64,000 nucleotides of DNA, from assembly GCF_002878395.1 (NCBI RefSeq), contig NC_061118.1:86761866-86825865 (forward strand), read 5' to 3'. Both the position numbers and the translations under genes were made by a program. This document shows, one piece after another, positions 10,633-22,688 of this stretch. A model generated the notes under the pieces. That model was not told the DNA's origin, did not search any database, and saw nothing but the letters and a program-made list of their open reading frames with translations. The DNA is from Capsicum annuum (lineage: Eukaryota > Streptophyta > Magnoliopsida > Solanales > Solanaceae). The number at the start of each line of letters is the position of its first letter. The first letter of the stretch is position 1.

Positions 10633-13093
10633 TGAAACACCTTGGGTTTCTGGACCTTAGAAAATTTCTAGTCTCTAGATAGGATACAACTAGGGGAAAT
10701 GACTTGTACACTGGAATACAAGTGGTATGGGTTAATCGTATGCTTACCATTGTTAGTTGATAGGTTAGATTTGGGCTCTAGAATGGATACGACTTGGGTG
10801 GTATGAGTCGTATTAATGGATATGGGTCATTTTGTTACTTTACTTAATATTAGACTTGGTATACTAAATTGAATCTGAGTATGAGTGGATCATCATGAGC
10901 CATAAGACAGGGTACGCATCGTACCATGGCTCATATGGTTGGCAATATTCAATTCTCTTAGGATTATATTTTGCTACGGGTAGGGATCATGGGTACTAGT
11001 CGTATACCTAGATATGACATGGTTTGGGGTAAGTCATACCTTTGACAGTGTTGGGTCTAAAGGAGATTGCCTTGGGTACAAGTTATGGGTACCACTATTA
11101 TTAGAAGAAACAACTGGTATAGGTCGTCGTACCCACCTGACGGGATTTTAGGGAGTTTAAGTGAGGCAATCTGGATATTTCTCAACTTAACCTAATATGG
11201 CCCTATGACTTATATTCTTATTAGGAGGTTTTTTTCCCAATTATTCTATTTATTAACACTTAGAAACTTCTCTTATTTAACACTCTGCAATTCTCTCTAA
11301 GGCTTTTGGGTAAAAGGAAGTTAGGGTTTTATCTTAAGGACTAATTTATGGCTAGTGTTGGTGATTCCTCTCCATCGTCTTGTTTGTTTAAGGCATGTTC
11401 TCTTACCTCATTGTTAGTTCCACTAAAGGCATGGTTTTATACAATGTTTTCATGGTTTGATTATTTTATGACTTTGGGTTTTCAAATATAATCTGTAGGT
11501 TTTGGTTACAAATGCTTGGTTGTGGTTTTCCCATGTGTTAATTATGCTTTTATATGCTTTAATGGTGGTTTTGGATAATTAGTTGCATGGGAATGGTTAT
11601 TTGTTAATTGGCTTTGGTTTTGGAAATATTATACCCCCAATATGTTTGATAAAATGCCTATGAGAATGTTTTTACTACATTGTTGGATTTTAATGGGACT
11701 ATTGCATGGAACCCTAAATGGTTAAATAATTATGAATGGTCAAAATAGAATGGTTTTGGCTTTAACAATCATCCTTGTGGGGTTCAATAAAATCCTCGAA
11801 GGAAAAATAATGGAAAATTTGTGGGGTACATGAGACTCCTACAAGTTAACTTAGTAAATGGGTACACGGGAATACCTTACCTTTACCTTAAAAGGTTTGG
11901 TTAAGGACAATACTTTCAAGTTATAGTCGGTATGACAATACCACTATGTATAGCCTCAGTTAATAATAATGATTTGGTTAGCTGGAAATGGTTTTAAATG
12001 GGTAAAAGTGGTGGGTGTGATAGCTAACTGTGAAGGTGGGAGTTCAATAAATGAACACTGGAAACACATGTTTGCCGATATGAGGGGTAGGTCATGGAGA
12101 CCTTATATGATGCTATGAGGTATATGAAAATCCTTTAAGTACACTGTACATATGCACCATGTAGGGTAAGGGTACTTGGGAATCCCCTACTCTAGTAGTA
12201 TCTCCTGTTCATGCGGCTACACGCATCCGGGGTCTTTCAGGGGGTTACACTGGACCCATATAGCCTATGGGTGGTTAAGGATGGTTAAGCTACACATACC
12301 CAGGTTAACGGTTTCAAATGCATGCTAAACCCGATTCTCTTTTCGTGCTTGGTTATATATATGTATGTATAGTTTATATGCTTATGGTTGGTTTACTTGG
12401 TTTTATTGGTCATTATTTTATCCTTATCCTGAGTTAATACAAGAGTTCTCCCGCTAACCCGTCTTCAGGCGGCTTTACCCCCACGCAATGCAGGAAGCAT
12501 CTGTTCTACTCCTTTTGCATGGTGATCGGACATCCGAGATCAGCTTTTTGATTGAAGTGGTGATCTTCCATATTTTCGGAAGGCTTTATTTCATAGATGT
12601 TATTTTATACTTTAGTTTATTTATGGATATTGGTTTTGGCTATGGTTGGGGGCATGTCCCAACTGGATTTTGGTATTCTTTTGGTTAGAGGCTTTTGTGT
12701 TTTACTATGGGTTGGTATGGGTAGGATCAGTATTAGTGTCAACGTTAGTATTTGCATTGATATTGGAGCTGATACCGTTGTACTAAATTTCTCATTGTTC
12801 CATCCTTTTTTATTTTGGGATTATATATAATTATTATGAAAATCATATTGTTATGGTTTGTGGTTTGGTTTGGCCATTTGTTGGGTTCAGATGATTGGGC
12901 CCGGTTTGATCTGTCTCGGCAATAGACCTATCCCAGTGTCTTTAATTTTATAATTATGCTATCTTGTTATATATTTAAAATTCATCCAACTTAGGGTAGG
13001 TGGCTGGAGGTTGGGTTGGGTAATGGGGTGGTCTCCGATCCCGGTCGGACTTGGGATGCCCATTACGACAAGACCCCTGATCGGGATTTGTCA
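10633..13093 (+). repeat. B1 3' LTR
   Basis: The LTR begins TGAAACACCTTGGG after a purine-rich GGGAGAGAC and ends near GATTTGTCA, the counterpart of the GCTGTGTCA end of B4. Internal landmarks shared with the other B LTRs are the GATATGAGGGG block (about 12078), the ATGCTAAACCCG block, and the open G/T-rich block at 12597-12830. CG-bearing words such as ACGACTT and GAGTCGT cluster in U3. Confidence 0.8.
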
Positions 13094-15282
13094 CATACGC
13101 GACATGTCAATCGTGATTGCGATCCTCACATATTTGATGACCGGTTTATGCGATACCTGCGTTTAGGCTAGGTATCGCATATGCAACCCGGTGATCGCAT
13201 GTGTGATGCCTGGTCCTTTATATACCAATGTTTTGCCATTTTTCACCAATTTTGAGATGTGGAGCTTAGGGTTTTGGGATTTTGAGAAATTTCTTCATAT
13301 TTTAAGCTTGGGTAAGCTTCTTAACACCTATTTCAACTATTTTCTCAAAAATTCATCATGTAATTCTTGTTTAAATGAAAATTTGAAGGTAGAAATTGGA
13401 ACTTTGACCTGCAAGGCATAAAAATTGTTCTTCCCCAATTTAAACCTTGATTTAAACCTGTTTTCACATTGGTGAGTTTCTAATCTTATATTTTTTACTT
13501 TTCATTTGATTTTATCTTCAAAACAACTTCAATTCTTGATTTAAAAATAAATTTTGGGAATTTTTTTCTGCAAAGCTTGAGCATGGTTTTTCTTCAATTT
13601 AGACTTCATTTTTGATTATATTTTTTCTTGGGTTTTCAGTTGCAAACTCCTAAAAATATGGGAAACATGCTTCAAAATAATGTTGTGATTTTACTCTTCT
13701 TTTTTGAAAACCCATTTTGGGGTCTATTTTAACCCCGATACAAAAATAGGAAATATGGGTATTGTTGGATTTCTTTTGATGCATAGAATCTATATAAGTA
13801 TGTTTTAGTTGATTTTGAGTTCGTTCGTGAGGAGTAAGGCTTTTGGTTGGAGGCTTTCGGATCAATTTTCGGCATCGAAATAGGTTATGGCTTAAATTTC
13901 TTTAGGTCTGGTTGGGTAGTTAATGTTGATACAAAAGTATCTTAAGGTTATGGGTACTAATCCTGAAAATGGCTATAATTATTATGTCGTACCCTTGTGA
14001 AGGCCTATATATTGATGTATCTGGTGGTTTTTGGAATATTATTTGTTACGTGTGACCATGTGGGGTCTTATATGATGTTGTTGGCCTTTTATACATGAAA
14101 TTAATTGTATCCTAATAATGAAAACGCCTAATGTGGTATCAATGGTTTAACTTATTTGTCTCCTACTCTCTTGGCATATGGTTTATGTTGGAATTAATAA
14201 ATTGTTGGAAATATTGAGTAGATTATTGGCTCACTTGGTTGGTATATTAGTTGAATTTAAAATATTCTTCTAGTTAGTTGTGAGCATTACATCCTCATTT
14301 CATATACCTTCATGAAATATTTGTACTACCATTGAGATACTGGAAGCACTGGCTTTTTCTGACAGAAAAAGTGACATCTTTAAAACTCTCTACCGATGGA
14401 TGTGCAGGAGAGGAGTTATAATATTGATATTGAATATTGGTTGTATACGGGTTTACAAAACCCCTATGGGTCCTACGTCAGGTAGCTTTATCTCCATAGG
14501 TGTATATGGAGGTTGTGCAACAACCTCAGGCATCATTATCATCATCATCTCCATTACATTTATATTTACTTTGTATTTTCTTAGATGTATTATTTTTCCT
14601 TGATGTTGTATCTGTGTATGTGTACTTCTTCCTTCGTGTTTGTATTTGTGATACATGTATACTTGAATTTCTCTGTCGCTTTTCTATGGTGTATGCGAGT
14701 ATTATAGAACTTTTAGTGAAGACGATACGGGCTACTGTTTGAGATATTTTTTGGTTTCAAGTGACGTGTCCTTAGTGTGTATTTTGTATTCTTTATTTTC
14801 TGCATTGCTCAGTCGGCCTTTGATACCTACTGAGTCCAAGTGGACCATACTCACCTCTGCTGTATCCTTTTGGTGCATATCCTTATTCTAGTGCGCCTTA
14901 TGGTAGTACACTTTGGGCAATACTTTTGAGCTATTTAAGGTATCGGTTGGATTCTTGTTTCCGGAGTCAACTACTATCTTTCTATATTTAGACTATGTCT
15001 TTATTTTACATATAGAGATAAAGTTGTTAATATTCTTAGATATTTTATGTATGTTGATATTGAGTTGTACTAGTGATGTTCTTACACTGTGACATTAGGT
15101 TTTGAGATTATGGTATGATATTTTCAGTTATGTTCTTTTGCTTTTATTATATTGTGTGGCTCGACTTCATTCTAGAAGCCTTATTTTGGGTTATTGTTAT
15201 TATTTTCTCTTTTCATTTCAGTTTCTGTGATAGGATTACTTTTCAAGGTTTGCCGCGACAAGTGCCATCATGGGTCTAGACA
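13094..15282 (+). repeat. Probable LTR remnant of a third gypsy-type family, interrupted by B1
   Basis: The stretch begins with a CpG-bearing block of GATCGCAT/GTATCGCAT words (13105-13200), then a TATA-like TTTATATACC (about 13217) and a long untranslated-looking leader. It closes with the wording I associate with the end of solanaceous gypsy LTRs (TTTGATACCTACTGAGTCC at about 14818, then CGCGACAAGTGCCATCATGG and a TCTAGACA end). No internal coding domain follows, so it is a solo LTR or a truncated end. B1 abuts its U3, which suggests B1 inserted there. Boundaries are approximate and rest partly on memory. Confidence 0.5.
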
Positions 15283-16789
15283 ACTAATATCTCACTAACA
15301 TTACCACTTAAATGAGTATAATTCAAGTCTTTTTAGCTAAAACTCATCACTCTTGTACCTCTTTCAAGGCAATACAAAATATCCAAGCATAGACTAAGTT
15401 TGCAACACAATCTATAAATTAGAGCATAGAAATTTAGCCAGAATTATAACAAACAATCGATTACAAAGATAATCACTACACATAGACAAATAATACTTAG
15501 TTATGCATAACCCCAAGCATGAGAGTATAGCTACTCCTAGTAAAATAAGGAGAAACTATACCAAAAACTTCATCCATGTTTGCCAAAAAAAAATTAAAGA
15601 TTTCAAAGAAAAATCCAAATTCTGATCTAGAAGTGCTAAAACCAAAGACTAGGGTTCAATTACAATCTTAGGCAATTACCAAATTAAGAAGAGATAGGTT
15701 CCAATGGCTAAAAATTTTAAATTTCAATAAGTAAATCGAGCAACTTAATTATAGTATTTCCACCATATGACAAATTGACTGTGTGAAATATGTCACGAAC
15801 ATGTCAGCAATGTAACGAATTGCATATGGTTCTCCAATAGCTAACAAATTGCTTTCCAAGGGTTAGCTTTTTTGCTTTTGAAAATGCAAGGCTTAGTCTA
15901 CCGATCAAGTCGTTGATGTGCTGATATGTTCTTTGTGTCATTATTATGATTCCTTTTATCTTTGACTTTTTCTGTCATATATAGCGATAGAGATGTCAAA
16001 TTGGCGATCCACTGATCACTTCGGTGATGCATATGTCGAATTGACACTCCACTGATCACTTCACGGCTATGAGTTGAAGTGTCCCTTTTATGTCTTTGTG
16101 CAACCTTTGCTTCTATCTTCCATCCTTTTGCCTCTTTTTTCTCCTTTTTACTATTTTTTTCACGAGCCTTTACCCTGAAATAAAAAAAAATTAATATTAA
16201 AAACAATTTAATTTAGTATTGAGGACATACTTTCTCCCTATTTTTATGGTAAATGGGTCATAATTTTCCGACTCATCAAATATGGTATTTTGATCTTATT
16301 TTGAGTGATATTTTTTTCCAAACTCATAGATTTGAGTTTTTTGGTTTATGAGTAAATCATGTTGTGTGTCAATTTCTTAGCTTGATCACATTAAGTATTA
16401 GTTCTACTTATATTATCTAGTTATTTTTGTAACATGTTTCCATTTTGTCTCAATTTATTTCTTGTTTTACTCTTTTAGTTTCTTTGTGTGTTTATTTCAG
16501 CCCTTGTCTATTGGTGTGTTTTGTCCTTCTTTGTTATTGTCATAAACTCTATTCTAAACTTATACTTACTTTATGTTTATTTGAGATTGTACAATTGTGA
16601 AGAGATTAAAGGATACTCTTTAAGTACTAAAAAGGCTTGAGTGATGCGATCATTGGATTATGGTCTTAAAAGTCTATGAAATATGACTGTATACCTGAGA
16701 GAAAAATAATTGAGTGATACATCTAATGGAGTGACTTGTGAGATCCATTTTTTTTACTAACAACTTTTCTTGTCTTAATTATGTCTTAT
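15283..16789. other. AT-rich interval without a supported gene
   Basis: No protein family is recognisable here. A minus-strand open stretch (16206-15898) is rich in Lys, Glu and Arg but unassigned; it may be a fragment of a transposon leader or LTR. A direct repeat at 15993-16062 is listed separately. Confidence 0.4.
15993..16062. repeat. Two 30-bp direct repeats, period 40
   Basis: The units at 15993-16022 and 16033-16062 share ATGTC(A/G)AATTG and a common CCACTGATCACTTC end. Their sense is unknown. Confidence 0.7.
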
Positions 16790-19674
16790 TGTCATGACCA
16801 AATAGTCATGACTAACCCCATAATAAAACTATGGAGGGAAAGCCATCTAAACCAACCCATACACAAGTTAGTCAAATACTTCACAATTATTTTTTATAAA
16901 GTTCATAATCTCAAGCTACTAACACATCAGTAGTGAATCTAAATAGAAAACTAAATTAATCAAATATCACAAATAAGTTATAGAGTGTGAAATCTCTCTA
17001 ATTTTTACAATCCTGGGATCTAAAGTCATCATACAAGAACAACTAAGAATGTCCAAACTATATTTATGAATTATCTAGAATTATTAAAGAAATAAAAAAA
17101 TCTCTTAATCATGAAAGAAAGGATATGAACAAAAGTATGAAGATTAAATGGTTGTCGGATCAAGGTGCTTACCCATGAACCGAAGTCTGGAACTTCTGGC
17201 TAAAGTTGAGGTCTTGAGTCAAATGTCCCAACACACTATTCACTCAATAAAAGAAGAGCATATGTATCATCAGTACATCAACTAATACAAGTAGGCATTA
17301 TAGGTCGACTAAACTCAACACCATACAAAAAGATAAATCAAACGTAGGGAAAAACAATTAAGACAAAACATACAATTAGAGACAACTAAATATAAACGAC
17401 ACTTCACTTCATCGAGAGTACAAGTAAAAGATTTCACTTTCAACACTTAGTTAAATTGTTCAACAAATTCACTTCAACATAGATTTATAAATTTAGAATC
17501 AAATGCATATGATGAATGCATGTATGCAAGGTGTATCTATCACCTCTTTCTCATCTAAACATCATCTTATCATTATCATCATCAATATCAATATCAAAAT
17601 TATCATCATTATTATCTTAAGATCATCAATTTCCTTATCAGTATCATCATCATCATGGTCTCACTATCATGATCCATATCAGCAACTCATCTTTATAACA
17701 CCATCACAATCATTATCAACATGTATTAATATGTGAATACACTCAATAATAATAAGTTGTGCCTGATGAAAATTATGAATACTCAATTTACTTATAAGAA
17801 CATAGTCAAGCAAGTCTAATTTCTACAAATAAATCAAAACTTATTATGATTCCCGGCTCGAAATCACCTTTAGGCCACAAGTTTGTCTTTCTTTCACCTT
17901 TTACTTTGTTGTTGATTTATAACAATAAGTTTACATATCCCTTTCAGTCATTTAATCATTTCTAACCATTAGGGATTGATGATTAACTATTTCAACCATA
18001 ATTTGTCCTAGTTCATCACCATAGGATTTTCTACCCTTTTAACCTCATCAATTCTACCCTATTCTCTCTATGAAATTTCTATAAATATTTATATCTAAAA
18101 AAGGCATTATCGTAAAGTAACCTATATTAAAAGGAGCGGTAAAGCTAACTACAAGTCCTCTAAACCCAACGTAAGAAGAAAAAAAAAGCTACCCAAGCGT
18201 AGACTAAGGCTTCTAAATTGAATACAAAAGGCGTCGAGTAAGTAAACTAAGTTTTAAAGAAGAAGAAACTATCAATTTAAGGGGAATAATGCCGAAATTC
18301 CTCCTAAAGTCTCCTAACTGGCTAAAATGATTATGAAATTCCTAATCAACTATATGAGGCATAAAAACCCACTAATAAATAGCATTATACCGTACTAATA
18401 TTGTAAAAAGCAAAGTTAAAAGAAAGGTAAGACTAACCTAGGTCGAAAACACGTGAATTCCTCTATATTGGAATTTTCTCCTTCCGAAAAGCCTCCAACC
18501 ACTGTCATACTGTCAAAATAACAATCTAGTAATCAAGACAATAATAGTAACATCCATATTGCGAATTTGCACTCTAGATCATAAATCGTTCTAAACATTA
18601 TACATGGGGTCCATTTAAGATATTCAAAATTAAACAATATCAACCCCCGCCCCTCTAGATCAATGATCTTTTGCTAAAAAATTTAACACCATTAACTCCA
18701 AGATTGATCCAAAACAACCCCAAATAAATTTTAAAACTCAAAAACAAAGTAAAGAATAAAATGAAAATTAAATTGGAAGCATACAAGTTAATGATGGAAA
18801 AACTACAACTTTAACATCCCCAAGATACCCCCAAATTCAATTTAATGTTCCCACACTATTTTCTGAGATCTAATATCACCTATGGTGTTAAACTTAGAAA
18901 CTTTAATCCAAAAAACAAAAGGAGAAATATTTATACTCATAGGGGTCCCTTCATCGCAATCACGGGACCCTCTGATTGCTATTGTGGAACCATAAGGATC
19001 GTGATGGTCTAGCAATACGATCGCGATGCAAAAGCTAGTCTGGTCTCACAATCCTTCTTTATTGCGATATAGATTTTCAACCACGTTATCACGATGATCA
19101 AGGTCCATGGACCCTCGCGATTGCAAAGGTCTTTATTTCATAAGTGATGAAAGACATGGGCCTAAACCAACAATTTTTCAAGTTCAAGTGGACTCCGATC
19201 GGATGCTCAAAATTTATGCGAATTTTTGTGCACGCAATGATTTATACTATCCTATCAAATTATGTATTTCAGACTCAATGAAACCATCAAAAATTCTAAT
19301 AGACATCGTTTCTAAAAAAATGGATTCCACACTCAAGTTTTCATTTTTACCAAACTCTTGTTAATAGTCCAAAATTAGCATGGAAGTCTCGAAACGTGAA
19401 CCAAGGATTTTACTATCCTAAAATCAATCTTCCCAAGCTAAAGGGACTATCAAAATTATTATCTGAGGCCGTTTATATGATGTTTTGGCTCGACACCACT
19501 TTCTCAAACATAGAAGCTCTAAAACAGAGTAATTGAGATAAAAACCAAATGAACTTCTCAAAAATTGAACTGTCAGTTTCAGCAAGTCTTATATGAGTTG
19601 GAAAAGCTATATGAAAACCCTAAAAGCAGAAAAAGTATATGATAAAACAGAAAATGACTTAGATGGTCATTACA
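16790..19674 (-). repeat. Probable solo LTR of a fourth family, minus strand
   Basis: Read on the minus strand it begins TGTAATGACC at 19674 and ends GGTCATGACA at 16790, matching terminal inverted repeats. A block with GATCGCGAT-type words (18950-19130) is followed on the minus strand by a TATA-like GTATAAATATT (about 18930), the layout of U3 then R. No gag or pol lies next to it. The immediate flanks (CTTAT and AATGG) do not match, so a target-site duplication is not evident. A 12-bp inverted repeat lies at 16739-16750 and 19674-19685. The open frame at 19107-19364 lies in U3 and is not a gene. Confidence 0.6.
17561..17656. repeat. Imperfect (ATC)n microsatellite in the minus-strand LTR
   Basis: Runs of ATC/ATT triplets lie within the LTR at 16790-19674. 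A shorter ATC run occurs in the LTR remnant at about 14525-14555. Confidence 0.75.
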
Positions 19675-19684
19675 AATGGATCTC

Positions 19685-20296
19685 ATATATTCATATTAAT
19701 TAGCTTTACTAGTATTAATACTCACGAAATGCGCTATTATTATTAAAAAAAATAATCAAAATATATTAGTATTATTTATTTTTTTTAATTTTACATTAAA
19801 TTTAATTGCTTCAGTATTAAAAGTAACATTTTTATTGAGGTCACTTTGGTTATGTGTGTAGATTAATTCTAACTTCTACACATGATATATAAATTGAGGG
19901 TTACTAAAGTGATTCTTTTAACACTTTTTAAGTTAGAAAAAAGGGAAGCTTTAAAATTCTAATTTTATATAACAACTTTTTTTCACAAATATTATTTTTA
20001 ATTATTATTTTCTCATTTATATTAATAGATTATTATTTTAAAACATCTATATTATTGTTAACTTCCATTTTATTTCTTATTTATACCAACAATAATTTAC
20101 TTTAATCTTTTAAAAAATTTAAAAAATAATTATACTCAATATTACTAATTTATACTTCAAAATCAATTCAAAAAATAAACGCACTCAATCCAAATGAAAA
20201 ATAAATACTAATTACTTTGGTAAAATTTTCTAATTAATTCTGATTTACATGTTTCTACACATAAACTATATTGATTTCATTAACATAAATATTTAC
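19685..20296. other. AT-rich intergenic sequence, nothing recognised
   Basis: Poly-T and poly-A rich, with no open frame or repeat that I can support. Confidence 0.6.
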
Positions 20297-20307
20297 AATG
20301 AAAACTT

Positions 20308-20492
20308 TTTTTTTTCTATTTGGTGTCTGGTACCCACATTGGAGCCCGACTAATTCGAATTCGCACCGGGTAGGGCTCATTCGGGGATAAAGCTTCCTAC
20401 CACGGATTTTTTCATATCCAAGGCTCGAACCCAAAATTTTTGATTAACGGAAGAGCAGCCTCATCCACTGCACCACATCCTTTGATGGCCAC
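20308..20492 (-). mobile_element. tRNA-derived SINE (solanaceous type), minus strand
   Basis: Read on the minus strand, the head carries a pol III box A (TGGTGCAGTGGATG, 20475-20462) and a box B (GTTCGAGCC, 20430-20422) at tRNA-like spacing. The body is the Cys/Pro-free wording I recognise from tobacco TS / SolS-type SINEs (GGGCTCCAATGTGGGTACCAGACACC region). The 3' end is a poly(A) run (poly-T at 20306-20315 on +). The flanks AATGAAAACTT (20297-20307) and AAAGAGAACTT (20493-20503) match at 9 of 11 bases and are the likely target-site duplication. Family assignment is from memory. Confidence 0.75.
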
Positions 20493-20861
20493 AAAGAGAA
20501 CTTACTTCCTAACATCACTCTAAATTTCTTTTAGACTAAAAATTTAAAAAAAAATAAATCACAATCTTTATATCAAGTTAAACATTACCACATAAATTTG
20601 AAAATGAATGTGTAATTTGGTGTGAAGAAATGTGAGTAAAACTTTTTATGAACAAGGATAAGGATAAAGCATATGATCTTTTCATTTCGAACTTATACAT
20701 TCTTAGAAGCATATATTTTTCTTAAAGCTCGATTTAATTTGTATCTAGTCACAATTTATCATTTAGTCGTAGTTATTGGCGGTGTTGTTACCTTATTTCA
20801 AACGCATAACATTTATTTTCTGATATCACGACAAGTTACATGATTATTTAGAGATAACACT

Positions 20862-21125
20862 CTTTTAAAAAGTAAATTCAAAACACTCAAATAAAAAAAA
20901 AAAGAAAGAAATTAAAGTTTAATCTTTCAATATTTGACAACGTGTGTCTGGAAATTTCATTGCTGCTATATAGAGGTGTTGCTATAATATAATATATATA
21001 ACAACACTTATCAATAGCAACACTGAAATTTTCAGACACACATTACCAATATTGAAAGATTTAATTTTAATTTCTTTCTTCTTCTTTTTCTTTTAGTATT
21101 TTGAAGTTACCTTTTCTTTTGAGCA
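20862..21125. repeat. Long imperfect inverted repeat (hairpin), arms about 125 bp
   Basis: The left arm (about 20865-20992) and the reverse complement of the right arm (about 21001-21122) align almost without gaps. Matching blocks include GAAAGAAATTAAA, AATCTTTCAATATT, GTGTGTCTG and AAATTTCA. The loop is a short TATAATATAATATATATA tract. No coding potential is seen. It could be a fold-back MITE or an evolutionarily young miRNA/siRNA hairpin; the outer edges and a target-site duplication are unclear. Confidence 0.8.
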
Positions 21126-21843
21126 TGCATGCATACATACATATATATGTATTTGCTTAGATTATATATACGAACTTGAAGTTTACTGTATGCATGAAAT
21201 TAATAATGATTAATATAAATATTTTGATATTTCGTTTTATACATAATATTATTTTTTACAAATTATTATTACATAATATTTGAGTATTTATTTTGTAGAG
21301 AAAATTTTACAAAGATTATACAATTATAATAAATGTCATTATTGTTATAGGTATAATAGTGTTATATATAAATAAAATATAAGATGAAATATTAATTTTG
21401 GAGATAATCATAGTGCTATAGTGAAATGCATAACGAGTGAAGTGAAGTAAGCGGTATACAATCCCACCCCAGCCTTCCTTTAGTTTGAAAACATTAGAAT
21501 CCTAATTTGATTAGGAGTACTGAGGACTTAGTAGTTCCTGCTCATAATATTACATTCGATTATCTTCTAGAAAACACTAGAAACCCAATTTAACATTGAC
21601 TTTGGCACGTTTCAAAATTACCATGTGAGGTACAATTCAAATTCCTTCGCACGAGAGACTTCATTATCAAACAGTTTACCAAAATTCGAAGCAATTAAGG
21701 TAGGCTGGTAAATTTAAATTAGGTAAAAAATAAAAGAAACCACGTAATTTGCCATGTTAACCACCTTTCACCTAAAATTACGCGCACACTTCTTTATTTG
21801 GTTGAGTGGGAGATCGTTACTCCAATTTCAAACGCCACGGTAC

Positions 21844-21858
21844 TGCTAGATTCTAGCA
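21844..21858. promoter_or_regulatory. Short palindrome upstream of the LBD start
   Basis: TGCTAGA, a single T, then TCTAGCA: perfect 7-bp arms, ending 62 bp before the ATG at 21921. It may be a protein-binding site in the promoter or 5' UTR. That function is inferred from symmetry alone. Confidence 0.3.
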
Positions 21859-21920
21859 ATTTTTTTGTGAGAAAACACAGCGGATGTTTTGCACCGGCTA
21901 CTCTAAAGGGGATATGAACA

Positions 21921-22688
21921 ATGACAAATGTAGTCAACAACAACACTCAAAATATCTCGTATTTACGATCTTCTCTCACTACACGTTCTTCTACTGCTGC
22001 TGCAAGAGTTGCTTCCCAGGGCGGTGGAAGTGGCGGAAATGGTTCGCAAGCTTGTGCCGCGTGCAAATATCAACGCCGAAGATGTGCGCCTGACTGTCCC
22101 TTAGCACCTTATTTTCCGGCCAAAAGACACAAAGATTTTCTCAATGCCCACAAACTCTTCGGCGTTAGTAACATATTAAAGGTCCTTAAAAATGTTTCAC
22201 CGTTTCAGAAAGACAACGCGATGAAAGCATTAATCTTCGAGGCTAATATTCGTGCCGGCGACCCTGTTGGAGGATGTTATCGGACTATCTTGAATCTGCA
22301 TCGGCAAATTAATCTTTGTCAGGCTGAATTGCAATTTGTTTATCGTCAGATTTTTCGTGTCAAGGCCGCGGCTATCCAAGTACAACCGAATATTAATACA
22401 AAGGCATGCTCTCTCAATGAAATTAATAATAGTATTTTGGGTTTTGATTTTTCACCAATCCCCTGTCTTCATGAATTCGACATATCTACTTCCATTGGAG
22501 AAGGATCAAATAGTCAAATAGTAGAAGGAGAACGACTTGAGGGATTTAACAATGAAAAATTTGAAGCTAAAACAGTGATGTCAATTTGTAATGACAAACA
22601 ATCGATTGTTGAACATGGAGATTTCAAGCCATATTTTGGAAATTTTCATGATTATAAAGGCAAAGGAATAGCAACAGAACTAAGGTAA
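21921..22688 (+). CDS. LOB-domain (LBD/AS2-like) transcription factor
   Basis: Plant-specific nuclear DNA-binding protein, 255 residues as read. A Gly/Ser-rich N-terminus (33-41) precedes the LOB domain (about 44-145). The zinc block is CAACKYQRRRCAPDC, a C-x2-C-x6-C-x3-C motif with Cys45, 48, 55 and 59. The GAS block starts Phe-Gly-Val-Ser-Asn at 80-84. The Asp-Pro-Val-x-Gly-Cys element (114-119) keeps the conserved Pro. The zipper-like coil is degenerate: Leu126, Cys133, Leu137, Ile144. A class I, LBD22/LBD27-like member seems likely from memory of those proteins. An in-frame TGA at 21915-21917 makes ATG 21921 the first usable start. The tail (150-255) is not conserved to my eye. AG|GTAAGT at 22683-22690 is a strong splice donor, so the last residues may come from a second exon. 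This is the only intact host gene in the window. Confidence 0.9.
   Translation: MTNVVNNNTQNISYLRSSLTTRSSTAAARVASQGGGSGGNGSQACAACKYQRRRCAPDCPLAPYFPAKRHKDFLNAHKLFGVSNILKVLKNVSPFQKDNAMKALIFEANIRAGDPVGGCYRTILNLHRQINLCQAELQFVYRQIFRVKAAAIQVQPNINTKACSLNEINNSILGFDFSPIPCLHEFDISTSIGEGSNSQIVEGERLEGFNNEKFEAKTVMSICNDKQSIVEHGDFKPYFGNFHDYKGKGIATELR

Larger units (their letters stand above)
7352..13093 (+). mobile_element. Element B1: Ty3/gypsy copy, 5' half displaced out of window by A1
   Basis: Sequence from 7352 aligns with the end of the protease region of the B-family copies (compare 37118 and 45390). RT, RNase H, integrase, chromodomain and a 3' LTR starting TGAAACACC at 10633 follow. The left half of B1 should lie on the far side of A1, outside the window. 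All frames carry stops or shifts. The LTR is more diverged from the other B copies than they are from one another. Confidence 0.83.

Noticed and set aside
15898..16206. 102-codon basic minus-strand frame as a host gene
   Set aside because: Low complexity, no start context or domain, and repeat-rich surroundings; left unassigned.
19107..19364. 85-codon plus-strand frame
   Set aside because: Antisense to the U3 of the minus-strand LTR; no recognisable family.
20421..20475. Possible tRNA gene from box A and box B
   Set aside because: No full cloverleaf; the boxes sit at the head of a SINE with a poly(A) tail and likely target-site duplication.
22336..22521. Second frame inside the LBD gene
   Set aside because: Shadow of the LBD coding sequence in another frame, without features of its own.
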